This document shows positions 8,900 through 16,791 of a stretch of DNA of 64,000 nucleotides, one piece after another. Made by a program: the position numbers and the translations under genes. Positions within the stretch are counted from its first letter, which is position 1. The number at the start of each line of letters is the position of its first letter. The DNA is from Pseudomonas sp. PICF141 (lineage in GTDB: Bacteria > Pseudomonadota > Gammaproteobacteria > Pseudomonadales > Pseudomonadaceae). The stretch covers positions 1 to 64,000 of the forward strand of contig NZ_MUNM01000075.1 of assembly GCF_002286815.1 (NCBI RefSeq), read 5' to 3'. The notes beneath the pieces were generated by a model. The model saw nothing but the letters and a program-made list of their open reading frames with translations, did no database searches and had not been told where the DNA came from.

Positions 8900-9307
8900 A
8901 TGGCACAAAAAAGCGAAGAGGACGACAAGATCCGTCTCGATAAATGGTTATGGGCCGCGCGTTTCTATAAAACACGGACCCTGGCCAAGGCTGCGATTGA
9001 GAGTGGCAAGGTGCATTGCCGGGGCGAACGCTGCAAGCCGGGCAAGGAGCCGAGGGTCGGCGATGAACTTCAGATTCGCACCGGCTTCGAGGAGCGCACG
9101 GTAGTGATCAAGGCACTGTCGAACGTGCGCCGTGGCGCGCCGGAGGCTCAGGCGCTGTATGCCGAAACCGAAGCCAGCATCGCCAAGCGCGAAGCGGCGG
9201 CAGCCATGCGCAAAGCCGGGGCGTTGGGCGTAAGCACCGACGGTAAGCCGAGCAAGAAACAACGCCGAGACCTGTTCAAGTTTCGCGGAAACAGCAACGA
9301 CGAATAA
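8900..9307 (+). CDS. hslR: Hsp15 ribosome-associated S4-domain protein
   Basis: Heat-shock protein 15 binds stalled 50S subunits that carry a nascent chain and helps recycle them. The 135-residue product has an S4 RNA-binding domain from about residue 9 to 55 (IRLDKWLWAARFYKTRTLAKAA) and a basic C-terminal tail, as in the family. GAGGT lies nine bases before the ATG. It precedes hslO on the same strand, as in E. coli, but with a 225-bp gap, so the two may have separate promoters. Confidence 0.93.
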   Translation: MAQKSEEDDKIRLDKWLWAARFYKTRTLAKAAIESGKVHCRGERCKPGKEPRVGDELQIRTGFEERTVVIKALSNVRRGAPEAQALYAETEASIAKREAAAAMRKAGALGVSTDGKPSKKQRRDLFKFRGNSNDE

Positions 9308-9532
9308 GAACCGTCGTCGGGGGCAGACTTGCAATCGCGCACCTGTGCAGCCATATGGGTGTACTCAACAGCGGCCTAATGAAAATGCCGTTCGTCGAAA
9401 ACCGAGGTTTGACCTTGCTTGGAACAACCCCGGATTGTTCATAAAATGCCTTTATGGCTGAACTTTGCCCGCTCAAAAAAGCGGAAATGACGCGATTTTC
9501 TTTTTTTGTCACCCTTTCAGATACCCAGACCT

Positions 9533-10435
9533 ATGACCCATCTATCGGATAACGACTACACCCAACGCTTCATCTTCGATGACAGCGACACCCGCGGCGA
9601 GCTGGTTGGGTTGGAGCGTAGCTATGCCGAAGTCCTTGCCAAACATGCTTATCCGGAGCCGGTCGCGCAATTGCTGGGCGAGTTGATGGCGGCGGCCGCG
9701 TTGCTGGTTGGCACCTTGAAGTTCGATGGCTTGCTGATTCTGCAGGCCCGTTCCGAAGGCCCGGTGCCGTTGCTGATGATCGAATGCTCCAGTGAACGGG
9801 AAATTCGTGGCCTGGCTCGTTACGAAGCCGACCGGATTGCCCCTGACGCGACCCTCGCCGACCTGATGCCCAATGGCGTATTGGCGCTGACTGTCGACCC
9901 CACTCAGGGCCAGCGCTACCAAGGCATCGTCGATCTCGACGGCGAGACCCTGGCCGATTGCTTCACCAACTACTTCGTCATGTCCCAACAAACCAATACC
10001 CGCTTCTGGCTTTATGCCGATGGCCGTCGTGCCCGTGGTCTGTTGCTGCAGCAACTGCCTGCCGACCGTCTGAAAGACGATGAAGAACGCGCCGCCAGCT
10101 GGCAGCACATCACCGCCCTGGCCAACACCCTCACCGCCGATGAATTGCTGAGCCTGGACAACGAAACCGTGCTTCATCGCCTCTTCCATGAAGAGCAAGT
10201 GCGCCTGTTCGATGTGCAGAAACTGCGTTTCCGTTGCAGCTGCTCCCGGGAACGCTCGGGCAATGCGCTGGTCAGTCTGGGTCTGGAAGATGCTCAGAAA
10301 CTGGTCGTCGAACACGGTGGTCGCATCGAGATCGACTGTCAGTTCTGCAACGAACGTTATCTGTTCGACGCGGCCGATATCGGCCAATTGTTCGCCGGAG
10401 CAGGGGTCGATACGCCGTCAGATACCCGTCACTAA
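9533..10435 (+). CDS. hslO: Hsp33 redox-regulated chaperone
   Basis: Cytosolic holdase that is switched on by oxidation and heat. The 300-residue protein has the Hsp33 N-terminal domain and, near residues 232-268, the zinc-binding Cys pairs CSC and CQFC that form disulfides on activation. I chose ATG 9533 (MTHLSDNDYTQRF) over the TTG at 9506 because the family N-terminus begins there; its ribosome site is weak. It follows hslR and precedes pckA, the same order as in E. coli. Confidence 0.94.
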   Translation: MTHLSDNDYTQRFIFDDSDTRGELVGLERSYAEVLAKHAYPEPVAQLLGELMAAAALLVGTLKFDGLLILQARSEGPVPLLMIECSSEREIRGLARYEADRIAPDATLADLMPNGVLALTVDPTQGQRYQGIVDLDGETLADCFTNYFVMSQQTNTRFWLYADGRRARGLLLQQLPADRLKDDEERAASWQHITALANTLTADELLSLDNETVLHRLFHEEQVRLFDVQKLRFRCSCSRERSGNALVSLGLEDAQKLVVEHGGRIEIDCQFCNERYLFDAADIGQLFAGAGVDTPSDTRH

Positions 10436-10614
10436 AACGCTTCAGCGCAGGTAAATTCACTGCGTAACGCCGGAATAACGCCGTTCTGACGGGAGGGCCC
10501 TACACTTTTTGGGCTTTTCTGGCATAATCCGGCCCACTTTTTTCGCGGTAGTAGTGCACGACTTTCTACTACAAAACGTTTGGAGCACTCGGCCACTGGC
10601 CGACGGGGAACCTC

Positions 10615-12156
10615 ATGACGCAAGCTAATAACGCCGTGTACACCGATCTGAGTGTTGATGATCTGGTTAAAGAAGCCCTGAAGCGCGGTGAAGGCGAGCT
10701 TGCCGATACCGGCGCGCTGGTAGTTCGCACCGGTCACCGTACCGGCCGTTCGCCAGTCGATCGTTTCATCGTTGAAGAGCCAACCACCCAGGACGCCATC
10801 GCCTGGGGCCCGATCAACCGCAAGTTCCCGGCCGACAAGTTCGATGCCCTGTGGGCTCGCGTCGAGGCCTTCAACAACGCGCAAGAGCATTTCGTTTCCC
10901 ACGTGCACGTAGGGGCTGCCGAAGAGCACTACCTGGCCGTGAAGATGACCACCCAGACTGCCTGGCAGAACCTGTTCGGTCGTTGCCTGTTCATCAATCC
11001 GGCCCAGTACAACCCGGCTGGCCGTGAAGAGTGGCAAGTGCTCAACGTTGCCAATTTCGAGTGCGTGCCAGAGCGTGACGGCACCAACTCCGACGGTTGC
11101 GTGATTCTCAACTTCGCCCAGAAAAAAGTGCTGATCGCCGGTATGCGCTACGCCGGTGAAATGAAAAAAGCCATGTTCTCGGTGCAGAACTTCCTGCTGC
11201 CGGCCGCCGATGTGCTGCCGATGCACTGCGCTGCCAACATCGGCGAAGCGGGCGACGTGACCCTGTTCTTCGGTTTGTCCGGTACCGGCAAGACCACCCT
11301 GTCCGCTGACGAAAGCCGTTACCTGATCGGTGACGACGAACACGGCTGGGGCGAGGGCGTGGTGTTCAACATCGAAGGCGGTTGCTATGCCAAGTGCATC
11401 GACCTGTCCGAGAAGAACGAACCCGTCATCTGGAAAGCCATCAAGCACGGCGCAGTCCTGGAAAACGTGGTACTGGATGACGCCAAGAAGGCTGACTACG
11501 CCGACAGCAGCCTGACCCAGAACAGCCGCGCCGCCTACCCGCTGGAGCACGTCGAGAAGCGTTCCGAGAAAAACCTCGGTGGCGAGCCAAACGCTGTGAT
11601 CTTCCTGACCTGCGACCTGACCGGCGTCCTGCCGCCCGTCTCGATCCTCAGCGAAGAACAAGCGGCCTACCACTTCCTGTCCGGCTACACCGCTCTGGTG
11701 GGCTCGACCGAAATGGGGTCCGGCAGCGGCATCAAGTCGACCTTCTCCACCTGCTTCGGCGCACCGTTCTTCCCGCGCCCGGCTGGCGTATACGCAGAAC
11801 TGCTGATCAAGCGCATCCGCGGCTTCGGCTCCAAGGTCTACCTGGTCAACACCGGCTGGACCGGCGGTGGCTATGGCGTCGGCAAACGCTTCAACATCCC
11901 GACCACTCGTGGCGTGATCGCAGCGATCCAGAGCGGCGCTCTGATCGGTGCCGAGACCGAGCACCTGGACACCATCAACCTCGACGTGCCACTGGCCGTA
12001 CCGGGTGTTGAGACTGGCCTGTTGAACCCACGTAACACCTGGGCTGACAAGGCTGCTTACGATGAAGCCGCGAAAGCACTGGCTGGGTTGTTTGTTGAGA
12101 ACTTCAAGAAGTTCGACGTGAGTGACGCGATCAAGGCTGCTGGGCCGAAGTTGTAA
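10615..12156 (+). CDS. pckA: phosphoenolpyruvate carboxykinase (ATP)
   Basis: Converts oxaloacetate and ATP to phosphoenolpyruvate, CO2 and ADP, the entry to gluconeogenesis on organic and amino acids. The 513-residue product is family length. GLSGTGKTTLSA (about 221-232) is the kinase P-loop, followed by the metal-binding DDEHGW motif and FNIEGGCYAKCI. TGHRTGRSPVDRF near residues 39-51 is the substrate-binding Arg region. A 179-bp leader precedes it, with CATAAT at 10523-10528 as a possible -10. GGGGAACCTC precedes the ATG. A strong terminator follows 20 bases after the stop. Confidence 0.97.
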   Translation: MTQANNAVYTDLSVDDLVKEALKRGEGELADTGALVVRTGHRTGRSPVDRFIVEEPTTQDAIAWGPINRKFPADKFDALWARVEAFNNAQEHFVSHVHVGAAEEHYLAVKMTTQTAWQNLFGRCLFINPAQYNPAGREEWQVLNVANFECVPERDGTNSDGCVILNFAQKKVLIAGMRYAGEMKKAMFSVQNFLLPAADVLPMHCAANIGEAGDVTLFFGLSGTGKTTLSADESRYLIGDDEHGWGEGVVFNIEGGCYAKCIDLSEKNEPVIWKAIKHGAVLENVVLDDAKKADYADSSLTQNSRAAYPLEHVEKRSEKNLGGEPNAVIFLTCDLTGVLPPVSILSEEQAAYHFLSGYTALVGSTEMGSGSGIKSTFSTCFGAPFFPRPAGVYAELLIKRIRGFGSKVYLVNTGWTGGGYGVGKRFNIPTTRGVIAAIQSGALIGAETEHLDTINLDVPLAVPGVETGLLNPRNTWADKAAYDEAAKALAGLFVENFKKFDVSDAIKAAGPKL

Positions 12157-12175
12157 GGCCTGGATTCAGCGAATG

Positions 12176-12205
12176 AAAAAGCCGCCCTTTGAGGGCGGCT
12201 TTTTT
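12176..12205 (+). terminator. rho-independent terminator of pckA
   Basis: AAAAAGCCGCCC and GGGCGGCTTTTTT form an 8-bp GC-rich stem around TTTGA with a T6 tail. It begins 20 bases after the pckA stop. Confidence 0.93.
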
Positions 12206-12285
12206 GTGGGCGCGATTCGGACTATCAGAAATACAACTGCCATTATTCCAGCTGAAAAAGCGTTAAACAGCCAGAATAATGCCAC

Positions 12286-12858
12286 TTACGCGTTCGAGCA
12301 GATGCCTTCTAACTTCTCAGTATCCCACCGGTGCAGCTTGATCGCGTTGTAGAGCATTCCGATAGTCAGCGGGACTTTGTCGCCACGACCCTTGGCCTGA
12401 CGCTTGAGAAACACATCAAACCCTTCCGGCTGAAAATATCGATACGCCTCGTAGTCCACAAAGTCGATCCCGAACTGCTCCTCCAGCGCTTCCATCAACT
12501 GCCGCGCATCCGCACCGTCACAACCCAGGTCGAAGTTGATCGAAGTGTTGAGGCTGATGGTTTTGCGTTCGGGCAGGCCGAGTTCTTCGTGCAGCAGCTG
12601 GATGAGCAGGTGCATGGCGTGGTCGTCGGGGAAGTTGGGGGCGAGGTTCATTGCGGGGTGTCCGTTTGGCTTGGGGAGGGGAGGTTGAGTCGGTTTGCCT
12701 TGCCAATACTTGGCGAGCACGTTTTCTCGTGTAGAAAGCGGCATATCGAGGTCTGCCGGAGACGTATCGAATCCGGCGAGGCGCAGGCTAGCCAAGTAGT
12801 TCGAACGGCGGACTTTTTCGTAGTGCGCTTGTTTTTGCTTGAAGGTTAATTTGCTCAT
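12286..12858 (-). CDS. YhfG-like / DUF1493 fusion protein
   Basis: A 190-residue protein in two parts. Residues 1 to about 55 (LTFKQKQAHYEKVRRSNY, then ASLRLAGFDTSPAD) match the YhfG family of small proteins, proposed antitoxin partners of Fic AMP-transferases. Residues about 80-165 (ELGLPERKTISLNTSINFDL, then DGADARQLMEALEEQFGIDF) resemble DUF1493, a carrier-protein-like fold, with no serine attachment site that I can point to. No fic gene is nearby. The next genes upstream are a ParE-type toxin-antitoxin pair, 21 bp away on the same strand, so they may share a transcript. Function is unknown; the two-domain reading is from family memory. Confidence 0.75.
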   Translation of the reverse strand: MSKLTFKQKQAHYEKVRRSNYLASLRLAGFDTSPADLDMPLSTRENVLAKYWQGKPTQPPLPKPNGHPAMNLAPNFPDDHAMHLLIQLLHEELGLPERKTISLNTSINFDLGCDGADARQLMEALEEQFGIDFVDYEAYRYFQPEGFDVFLKRQAKGRGDKVPLTIGMLYNAIKLHRWDTEKLEGICSNA

Positions 12859-12879
12859 GAGGAGAGTGCCGGAGCCGTT

Positions 12880-13152
12880 TCACGGCCATTTCTGTCTGGC
12901 ATGCATCACTCGCAGCATCTCCACCAAATCGTCTCTGATCAGATAGACCATAACGTAGTTTGAGGTTGCGACTATCTCGCGCGTCCCAGGAACGATGCCT
13001 TTTCTGTAAAGAGTCGGGTGCTGTCGAGCGTGCTCTGCCTTCAATTCAAACATCTCATCGAGGGCAACAGCTGCGATTGGGTTGTCCTGACTGATGTGAT
13101 CCATGATTTTGTTTCGGTCATCAAGCGCCGTCGGGCGCCAGATTACCCTCAT
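12880..13152 (-). CDS. RelE/ParE-family toxin
   Basis: A 90-residue ParE/RelE-fold protein. It begins with the family's MRVIWRPTALDDRNKIMDHI, continues with HPTLYRKGIVPGTREIVATS, and the C-terminal MLRVMHARQKWP carries the usual hydrophobic/basic end. ParE members poison DNA gyrase and RelE members cut mRNA; this one looks nearer the ParE branch because of the tail, but that is a judgement by eye. Its start overlaps the stop of the antitoxin gene upstream, the classic antitoxin-first order. Confidence 0.88.
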   Translation of the reverse strand: MRVIWRPTALDDRNKIMDHISQDNPIAAVALDEMFELKAEHARQHPTLYRKGIVPGTREIVATSNYVMVYLIRDDLVEMLRVMHARQKWP

Positions 13153-13655
13153 CAGCGCGCTCGCTGACGTATAGCATCACGCTTGGCGGCAAATATTCGG
13201 CGGGCCTCTTCGTCGCTCACGCTCGGTCTCAAATCATCAATACTGCTTTGTACCTGTTCCTTGAACCATTCTTCATATGCCGCAGCTTCATGGGCCTGTT
13301 TCATTGCCTCGGAGCGATCAGGGCGCGTATAAGTTTTGATTTGAAACGGATCATAGTTCGACGCGTCCACATCGAAGTGGTTGATGCCCATGTCTCGCAG
13401 ATAAGTCACCAGTGTTTCAAGTCGTTTGAATAGGCGCACTTGACGACTACGTTGTGCCGTCAGCGAGCATTCTTTACTTCCGTGTCGGATTTGAATCGAC
13501 CAGCCGCCTGGTCTTGCGACGATATGAGCGCTGCTTACCGAACCGTTTTCAAGCAATCGTGTGAGGGTGCTGTGGTCGATGGTTTCGGTTGTCATGAAGG
13601 TGAGTCCATTGTTGAACAGTGGCTCATATGCTACGCAATCAATAATAGTTTGCAA
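13152..13655 (-). CDS. antitoxin with ParD/PaaA2-like C-terminus
   Basis: Antitoxin partner of the ParE-type toxin that follows with a one-base overlap. The last 50 or so residues (EEWFKEQVQSSIDDLRPSVS, then EEARRIFAAKRDAI) are the toxin-wrapping segment of ParD/PaaA2-like antitoxins. The N-terminal ~100 residues (SAHIVARPGGWSIQIRHG, RSRQVRLFKRLETLVTYL) form an extra domain shared by a group of long antitoxins, perhaps used for DNA binding. The start is uncertain. TTG at 13655 has GAGGAG seven bases upstream; ATG at 13595 fits the family N-terminus (MTTETIDHSTL) but has no ribosome site. Both end at the same stop. Confidence 0.82.
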   Translation of the reverse strand: MQTIIDCVAYEPLFNNGLTFMTTETIDHSTLTRLLENGSVSSAHIVARPGGWSIQIRHGSKECSLTAQRSRQVRLFKRLETLVTYLRDMGINHFDVDASNYDPFQIKTYTRPDRSEAMKQAHEAAAYEEWFKEQVQSSIDDLRPSVSDEEARRIFAAKRDAIRQRAR

Positions 13656-13707
13656 GATTCAGCTCCTCACATTGGAAGGCGGGAATACAGCGTTGATGAT
13701 CGTTGAT

Positions 13708-13743
13708 CAGGCAGGCAGCCCTTGCTGGAACAATGCCTGCCTG
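13708..13743 (-). terminator. GC-rich hairpin after the small paralog gene
   Basis: CAGGCAGGCA and TGCCTGCCTG form a perfect 10-bp stem 9 bases beyond the stop of the 13753-14049 gene. It has no T-tract, so it is a candidate terminator or RNA-end stabiliser. Confidence 0.45.
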
Positions 13744-13752
13744 AGAGTGGGT

Positions 13753-14049
13753 TTAAGCCGGAGCTTTCCAGCCCATCATGCGTTGCTGGGCGACCTGTAG
13801 CAGATCGCAGCCATCCTGGGTTAGCAGGAAGAGTGCGTGGGTGATGTGGGGGATGTCTTCTACGTCGCCGTGTTTGAAGCAAACGCAGTGCAAGGTTTTG
13901 AGGAGATCGCTGGACGCTCGGATGCGCTGGAGGGCGGCTTCGAGGATGTCCTGGGGGTTGGCCTCTGTGTCGATGATCAGGGACGGAGAGTCGGTGAGGT
14001 TGGTTTGGAGTGGGCGGTAACGATCGGTGAACGGTTTCCATGAATTCAT
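13753..14049 (-). CDS. uncharacterised small protein, paralog A
   Basis: A 98-residue soluble protein, unrecognised. It has no signal peptide; the C-terminal two thirds look all-helical with conserved Cys residues (TLHCVCFKHGDVEDIPHITH, LLTQDGCDLL). It aligns over 83 residues with the protein at 15641-15901, about 54 identities by eye, so the two are recent duplicates flanking a hydrolase gene. I chose ATG 14049 (MNSWKPFTDRYRPL) since the paralog begins at the same DRYRPL point; a 16-residue longer frame exists from 14097. The hydrolase lies upstream on the same strand, 350 bp away. A regulatory or protective partner of the hydrolase is one possibility, without proof. Confidence 0.75.
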   Translation of the reverse strand: MNSWKPFTDRYRPLQTNLTDSPSLIIDTEANPQDILEAALQRIRASSDLLKTLHCVCFKHGDVEDIPHITHALFLLTQDGCDLLQVAQQRMMGWKAPA

Positions 14050-14345
14050 TGTGTTTATCCTCAATGCATCAAATGAAGCCACCACCATCGTGACCAAGCG
14101 ATGGGAGGCGGACTGTGTTCAGGTTGGTCAACCGGTGAGGATCACACGCATACCCGGCACGCCCGAGGGCGTCCCAAACACAGCCACCATAAAGCGTGCA
14201 GACACTTGAGGTGCCGGCAGCATACAGCGAACGCGTAAGTATGATCCATTCGGGTGACCAAGCCCGAGTCGCTGATTTGGCAGCGACAGTCACGACTATA
14301 GATTTGAGCTACAAGGCAGCGATAGGCGACAAGGAGTCTTCTGTT
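14050..14345 (-). promoter_or_regulatory. long leader of paralog A with a hairpin
   Basis: About 300 bases between paralog A and the hydrolase gene. On the minus strand, ACGCCC-TC-GGGCGT (14159-14172) makes a tight hairpin inside the segment CTGTGTTTGGGACGCCCTCG. A loosely similar CTGTGT..GG..CGCC..GGCG..TGCC string precedes paralog B at about 15910-15965. A 74-codon minus-strand frame across this region (14069-14293) looks like a fortuitous reading of the leader. It may be a structured 5' leader. Confidence 0.35.
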
Positions 14346-14382
14346 GTAGGAACGGGATGAAGCTTTGATAGGCCGTTCCTAC
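14346..14382. repeat. GTAGGAACGG hairpin after the hydrolase gene
   Basis: GTAGGAACGG and CCGTTCCTAC are a perfect 10-bp inverted repeat around 17 bases, 17 bases past the hydrolase stop. It looks like a diverged REP unit and may act as terminator. Confidence 0.55.
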
Positions 14383-14398
14383 CGATCAGCCAACCTTT

Positions 14399-15526
14399 TC
14401 AACAAGTATGATGATACGCCGCAACATCCAGCACATTAGTGGTCAGCCCGGTTACCGGGGTATAGATCGTGCCTTTCACCGCCGAGAAGTTGACCCCTTT
14501 GCTGCCCAGTGAAACGTAGCGTTCGCCTTGGTCCAGCTCGGTGAAATAGGTGTAGGAGTAGTTGTGCATCAGCCGGTACTTCGCTTCGGCGTCGACCATG
14601 GCTTTGCCAAGATTCCCCAGATCGATAGGGGTCAGGTTCAACGCCTTGTCCAGCCGCACGCCCCAACGCTGGAGGCAGACTTCGGCAAAATGGCGGACGA
14701 ACCGGCCTGGCTCGGCCAGGGTTTTCGGGCCGCTGACACCATCGTGGGAGGCATTGCCCACTAAGGTGGCGTGACGGCCGGCCATGGGGTAAATGTGGAT
14801 TTTGGTGCCGGTGGAGGTTTGCGGGATGACGCAGCAGAAGCCTTTCGAGCGTTCGTCCCGGGCATAGAAACCTACATATTCCTTGACGTTGGCACCCAGT
14901 TTGACTTTGTCATCCTGGAAGTTGCCAATGCCCGGCACCGGATCGATCGCAAAGATATTCACCGGAATATTTTTAAGTGCAGTGTCATTGAGCATGGCAT
15001 TGGCCAACATGTGGCAACTAATACCACCGCGACTCCAACCCACCAGGTTTACTTGAGTTGGAATAACACCGTCCTTGCGGAAGGTTTTGATGAGCTGTTC
15101 CTGTAACGCCTGTTGGGTCACGCTGCGATCGCCATAGTTGTATTTGCGCCAGAACCAGGAACCTTCAACTTTCACGTCTTCGATGGGAATGCCGGCCGCT
15201 TTCAGACGATTGTATTCCGCCTCGGTCAGCTGCTCGCGCTGCCAGCCGCACTGACCTTTGATGATGTTGACGGCATGCTGGACGTTCTCTTCCCAGCCCT
15301 TGCCGAATAGCGTGCCGCTGAGGCCGTAGTCTTTGGATCGAGTGAATAGCTCGTCGGCCTGCAGATTGCTGGTGCCGGGGCCGTCGACCACGATCCATTC
15401 GGCAAATTCCCGGCCAGGATGGTGGGAGGCCAGTGTCGACACCAGTTCGCCGTCCCAGTAATTTTCATGAGTGGTGTCGAATTTGGTTGAGCCGGTGCCG
15501 CAGAAGAAAATAGTTAAGACAGTCAT
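14399..15526 (-). CDS. lipase-like alpha/beta hydrolase (Tle/DUF2235-like)
   Basis: A 375-residue soluble protein without signal peptide. The N-terminal TIFFCGTGSTKFD resembles the start of DUF2235 and type VI lipase effectors of the Tle1 kind. GWSRGG (residues 163-168) supplies the nucleophile Ser165 in the elbow GxSxG. FAIDPVPG around residue 192-199 is a plausible acid position and GRHATLVG a plausible His region. Effector-type lipase is an inference from these motifs; no VgrG, Hcp or PAAR gene is in the window. It is flanked by two paralogous small genes on the same strand. The 114-bp upstream gap is AT-rich and holds AACAACAA and AACAAGAA motifs of the type bound by Hfq/Crc. Confidence 0.7.
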   Translation of the reverse strand: MTVLTIFFCGTGSTKFDTTHENYWDGELVSTLASHHPGREFAEWIVVDGPGTSNLQADELFTRSKDYGLSGTLFGKGWEENVQHAVNIIKGQCGWQREQLTEAEYNRLKAAGIPIEDVKVEGSWFWRKYNYGDRSVTQQALQEQLIKTFRKDGVIPTQVNLVGWSRGGISCHMLANAMLNDTALKNIPVNIFAIDPVPGIGNFQDDKVKLGANVKEYVGFYARDERSKGFCCVIPQTSTGTKIHIYPMAGRHATLVGNASHDGVSGPKTLAEPGRFVRHFAEVCLQRWGVRLDKALNLTPIDLGNLGKAMVDAEAKYRLMHNYSYTYFTELDQGERYVSLGSKGVNFSAVKGTIYTPVTGLTTNVLDVAAYHHTC

Positions 15527-15640
15527 TCGTGTTGCCCTTGTTTGATATAAGAGCTGACACGCTAGTTTGTGTTGTTTAAATAGTGAAGTGATGAGTTGTT
15601 GCTGTTCTTGTTGAAGTGTTAGTTGTTGTTTTTTGAGGCG

Positions 15641-15901
15641 TCATTTGATGAGTTGTTTGGCGGTTTCAAGAAGTTGGCAGCCATCCTGAGTCAACAAGTA
15701 AAGTGCATTGACAATATTTGGAATGTCTTTCACATCGGCCTGTTTGAAGCATAGGCAATAGAGCGTTTCGAGCAGATCGCTGGCGGCACGGATGCGTTGC
15801 TGGGCGGCGTCGAGAATCTCGTGAGGATTGGCTTGGGTGTCGATGACCAGCACGGGGGTTTCGCTGTAATTGGTTTTGAGTGGGCGATAGCGGTCGTTCA
15901 T
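15641..15901 (-). CDS. uncharacterised small protein, paralog B
   Basis: An 86-residue soluble helical protein, about 65% identical by eye to paralog A at 13753-14049; the shared stretches include DRYRPL, SDLL, CFK, and LLTQDGC. Unrecognised family, apparently a Pseudomonas one. It lies directly upstream of the lipase-like gene on the same strand with a 114-bp gap. The duplication on both sides of the hydrolase is the main clue to function: a protective, regulatory or delivery partner is possible. The two genes may also just be neighbours from duplication of the whole region. Confidence 0.75.
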   Translation of the reverse strand: MNDRYRPLKTNYSETPVLVIDTQANPHEILDAAQQRIRAASDLLETLYCLCFKQADVKDIPNIVNALYLLTQDGCQLLETAKQLIK

Positions 15902-16212
15902 CGAGATCAGTCCTGTGGGAAGTCTGGCAGGCTCGCCGGCGGGCCGACACAGCGTTTTCAGCCGCGTCGGAAACTATAGAGGGCGGCGGTGAGGCGTCGC
16001 AATAAGACGTCAATGGACAGGTTTTGTAGGGGGTTTACCGGCGCTATCGACCTTTGCCTACGCACGTTCCGACTATTTTTTAAGCTTTTACCCCAAGCAG
16101 TCGATATTCCTACGGGATTGTCAGGCGTGGCGCCCTGAATCTGCATAAGGTGCGCGCCAGATTTTGTAGGACGTTTCGAATCGTCTGAGTCGGCTCTTAA
16201 AGGGAATTAGGT
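15902..16212. other. intergenic gap, divergent promoters expected
   Basis: A 311-bp gap between the divergent starts of paralog B and the 16213 gene. I see no gene. GGCCCGCCGGCGAGCC near the paralog B side may be a short leader hairpin. No promoter hexamers stand out. The 16213 ATG is preceded by AAAGGGAATTAGGT. Confidence 0.4.
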
Positions 16213-16716
16213 ATGCAATGGCTACGTATGGTCTCGATATTGTTGTTGTGGGTCGGTGGTTGTCGTTTTAGCGGCGCTGCCGATGCAGGTAGTTCGCTGG
16301 TCCTCGCCAACATGGACCGCAACGGTTGGCCGCAGGCACTGACCACTCAGGCAGACGTCGACACCGCATCCCGCGCCGAGGTGTTGATGGTAGGCAAGGC
16401 GCTGCTGGCCAGCGAAGCGCTGGACGAACAGAGTCTGAAACAGCGACTGGGTGTGCAGGCTGTGCAGCTCAAGTCGGTCAGGCAAGTGCGGGACGGGTTG
16501 TGGGATCGGTTGCTGGACACCTACCGCGACGCCAGCCAGAACTGTGACAGCGAACCCTTTTGCCCGCGTGTGCGTAGCGTCGCTGATTTGCGTCAGTTGG
16601 CGGCGGCGTTCACGGGCGAAATCAGCCCGGCTTATGCGGTATGGGCGAGCAAGAGCCGGGCATTTCATGAGCAGGCGTTAAATGAGCAGCTACGAGTGGC
16701 AGTATTTGTACCCTAG
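16213..16716 (+). CDS. hypothetical exported protein
   Basis: A 167-residue protein, not recognised. Residues 1-22 form a hydrophobic export signal; the WVGGC at about 14-18 could be a weak lipobox, while SGAADA offers a signal peptidase I site. The mature part is helical, with a pair of Cys in NCDSEPFCPRV that may form a disulfide in the periplasm. It stands alone between the lipase/paralog group and the subtilase gene, which converges on it. No function is proposed. Confidence 0.7.
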   Translation: MQWLRMVSILLLWVGGCRFSGAADAGSSLVLANMDRNGWPQALTTQADVDTASRAEVLMVGKALLASEALDEQSLKQRLGVQAVQLKSVRQVRDGLWDRLLDTYRDASQNCDSEPFCPRVRSVADLRQLAAAFTGEISPAYAVWASKSRAFHEQALNEQLRVAVFVP

Positions 16717-16791
16717 GCTGCCGGTTTAAAAGCTTCATCGACAACGCGGCGAGATGAGTGCCGCCAGCCCTCAGTCAGAAAGTGAGGCTGA

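Noticed and set aside
10432..11964. 510-codon frame antisense to pckA
   Set aside because: Shadow frame caused by GC-rich third positions.
13708..13743. hairpin as part of the toxin-antitoxin operator
   Set aside because: It is downstream of paralog A and far from the antitoxin start signals; terminator reading is simpler.
14069..14293. 74-codon minus-strand frame in the leader
   Set aside because: Reads across a hairpin leader; no ribosome site, low likelihood of coding. Kept only as leader.
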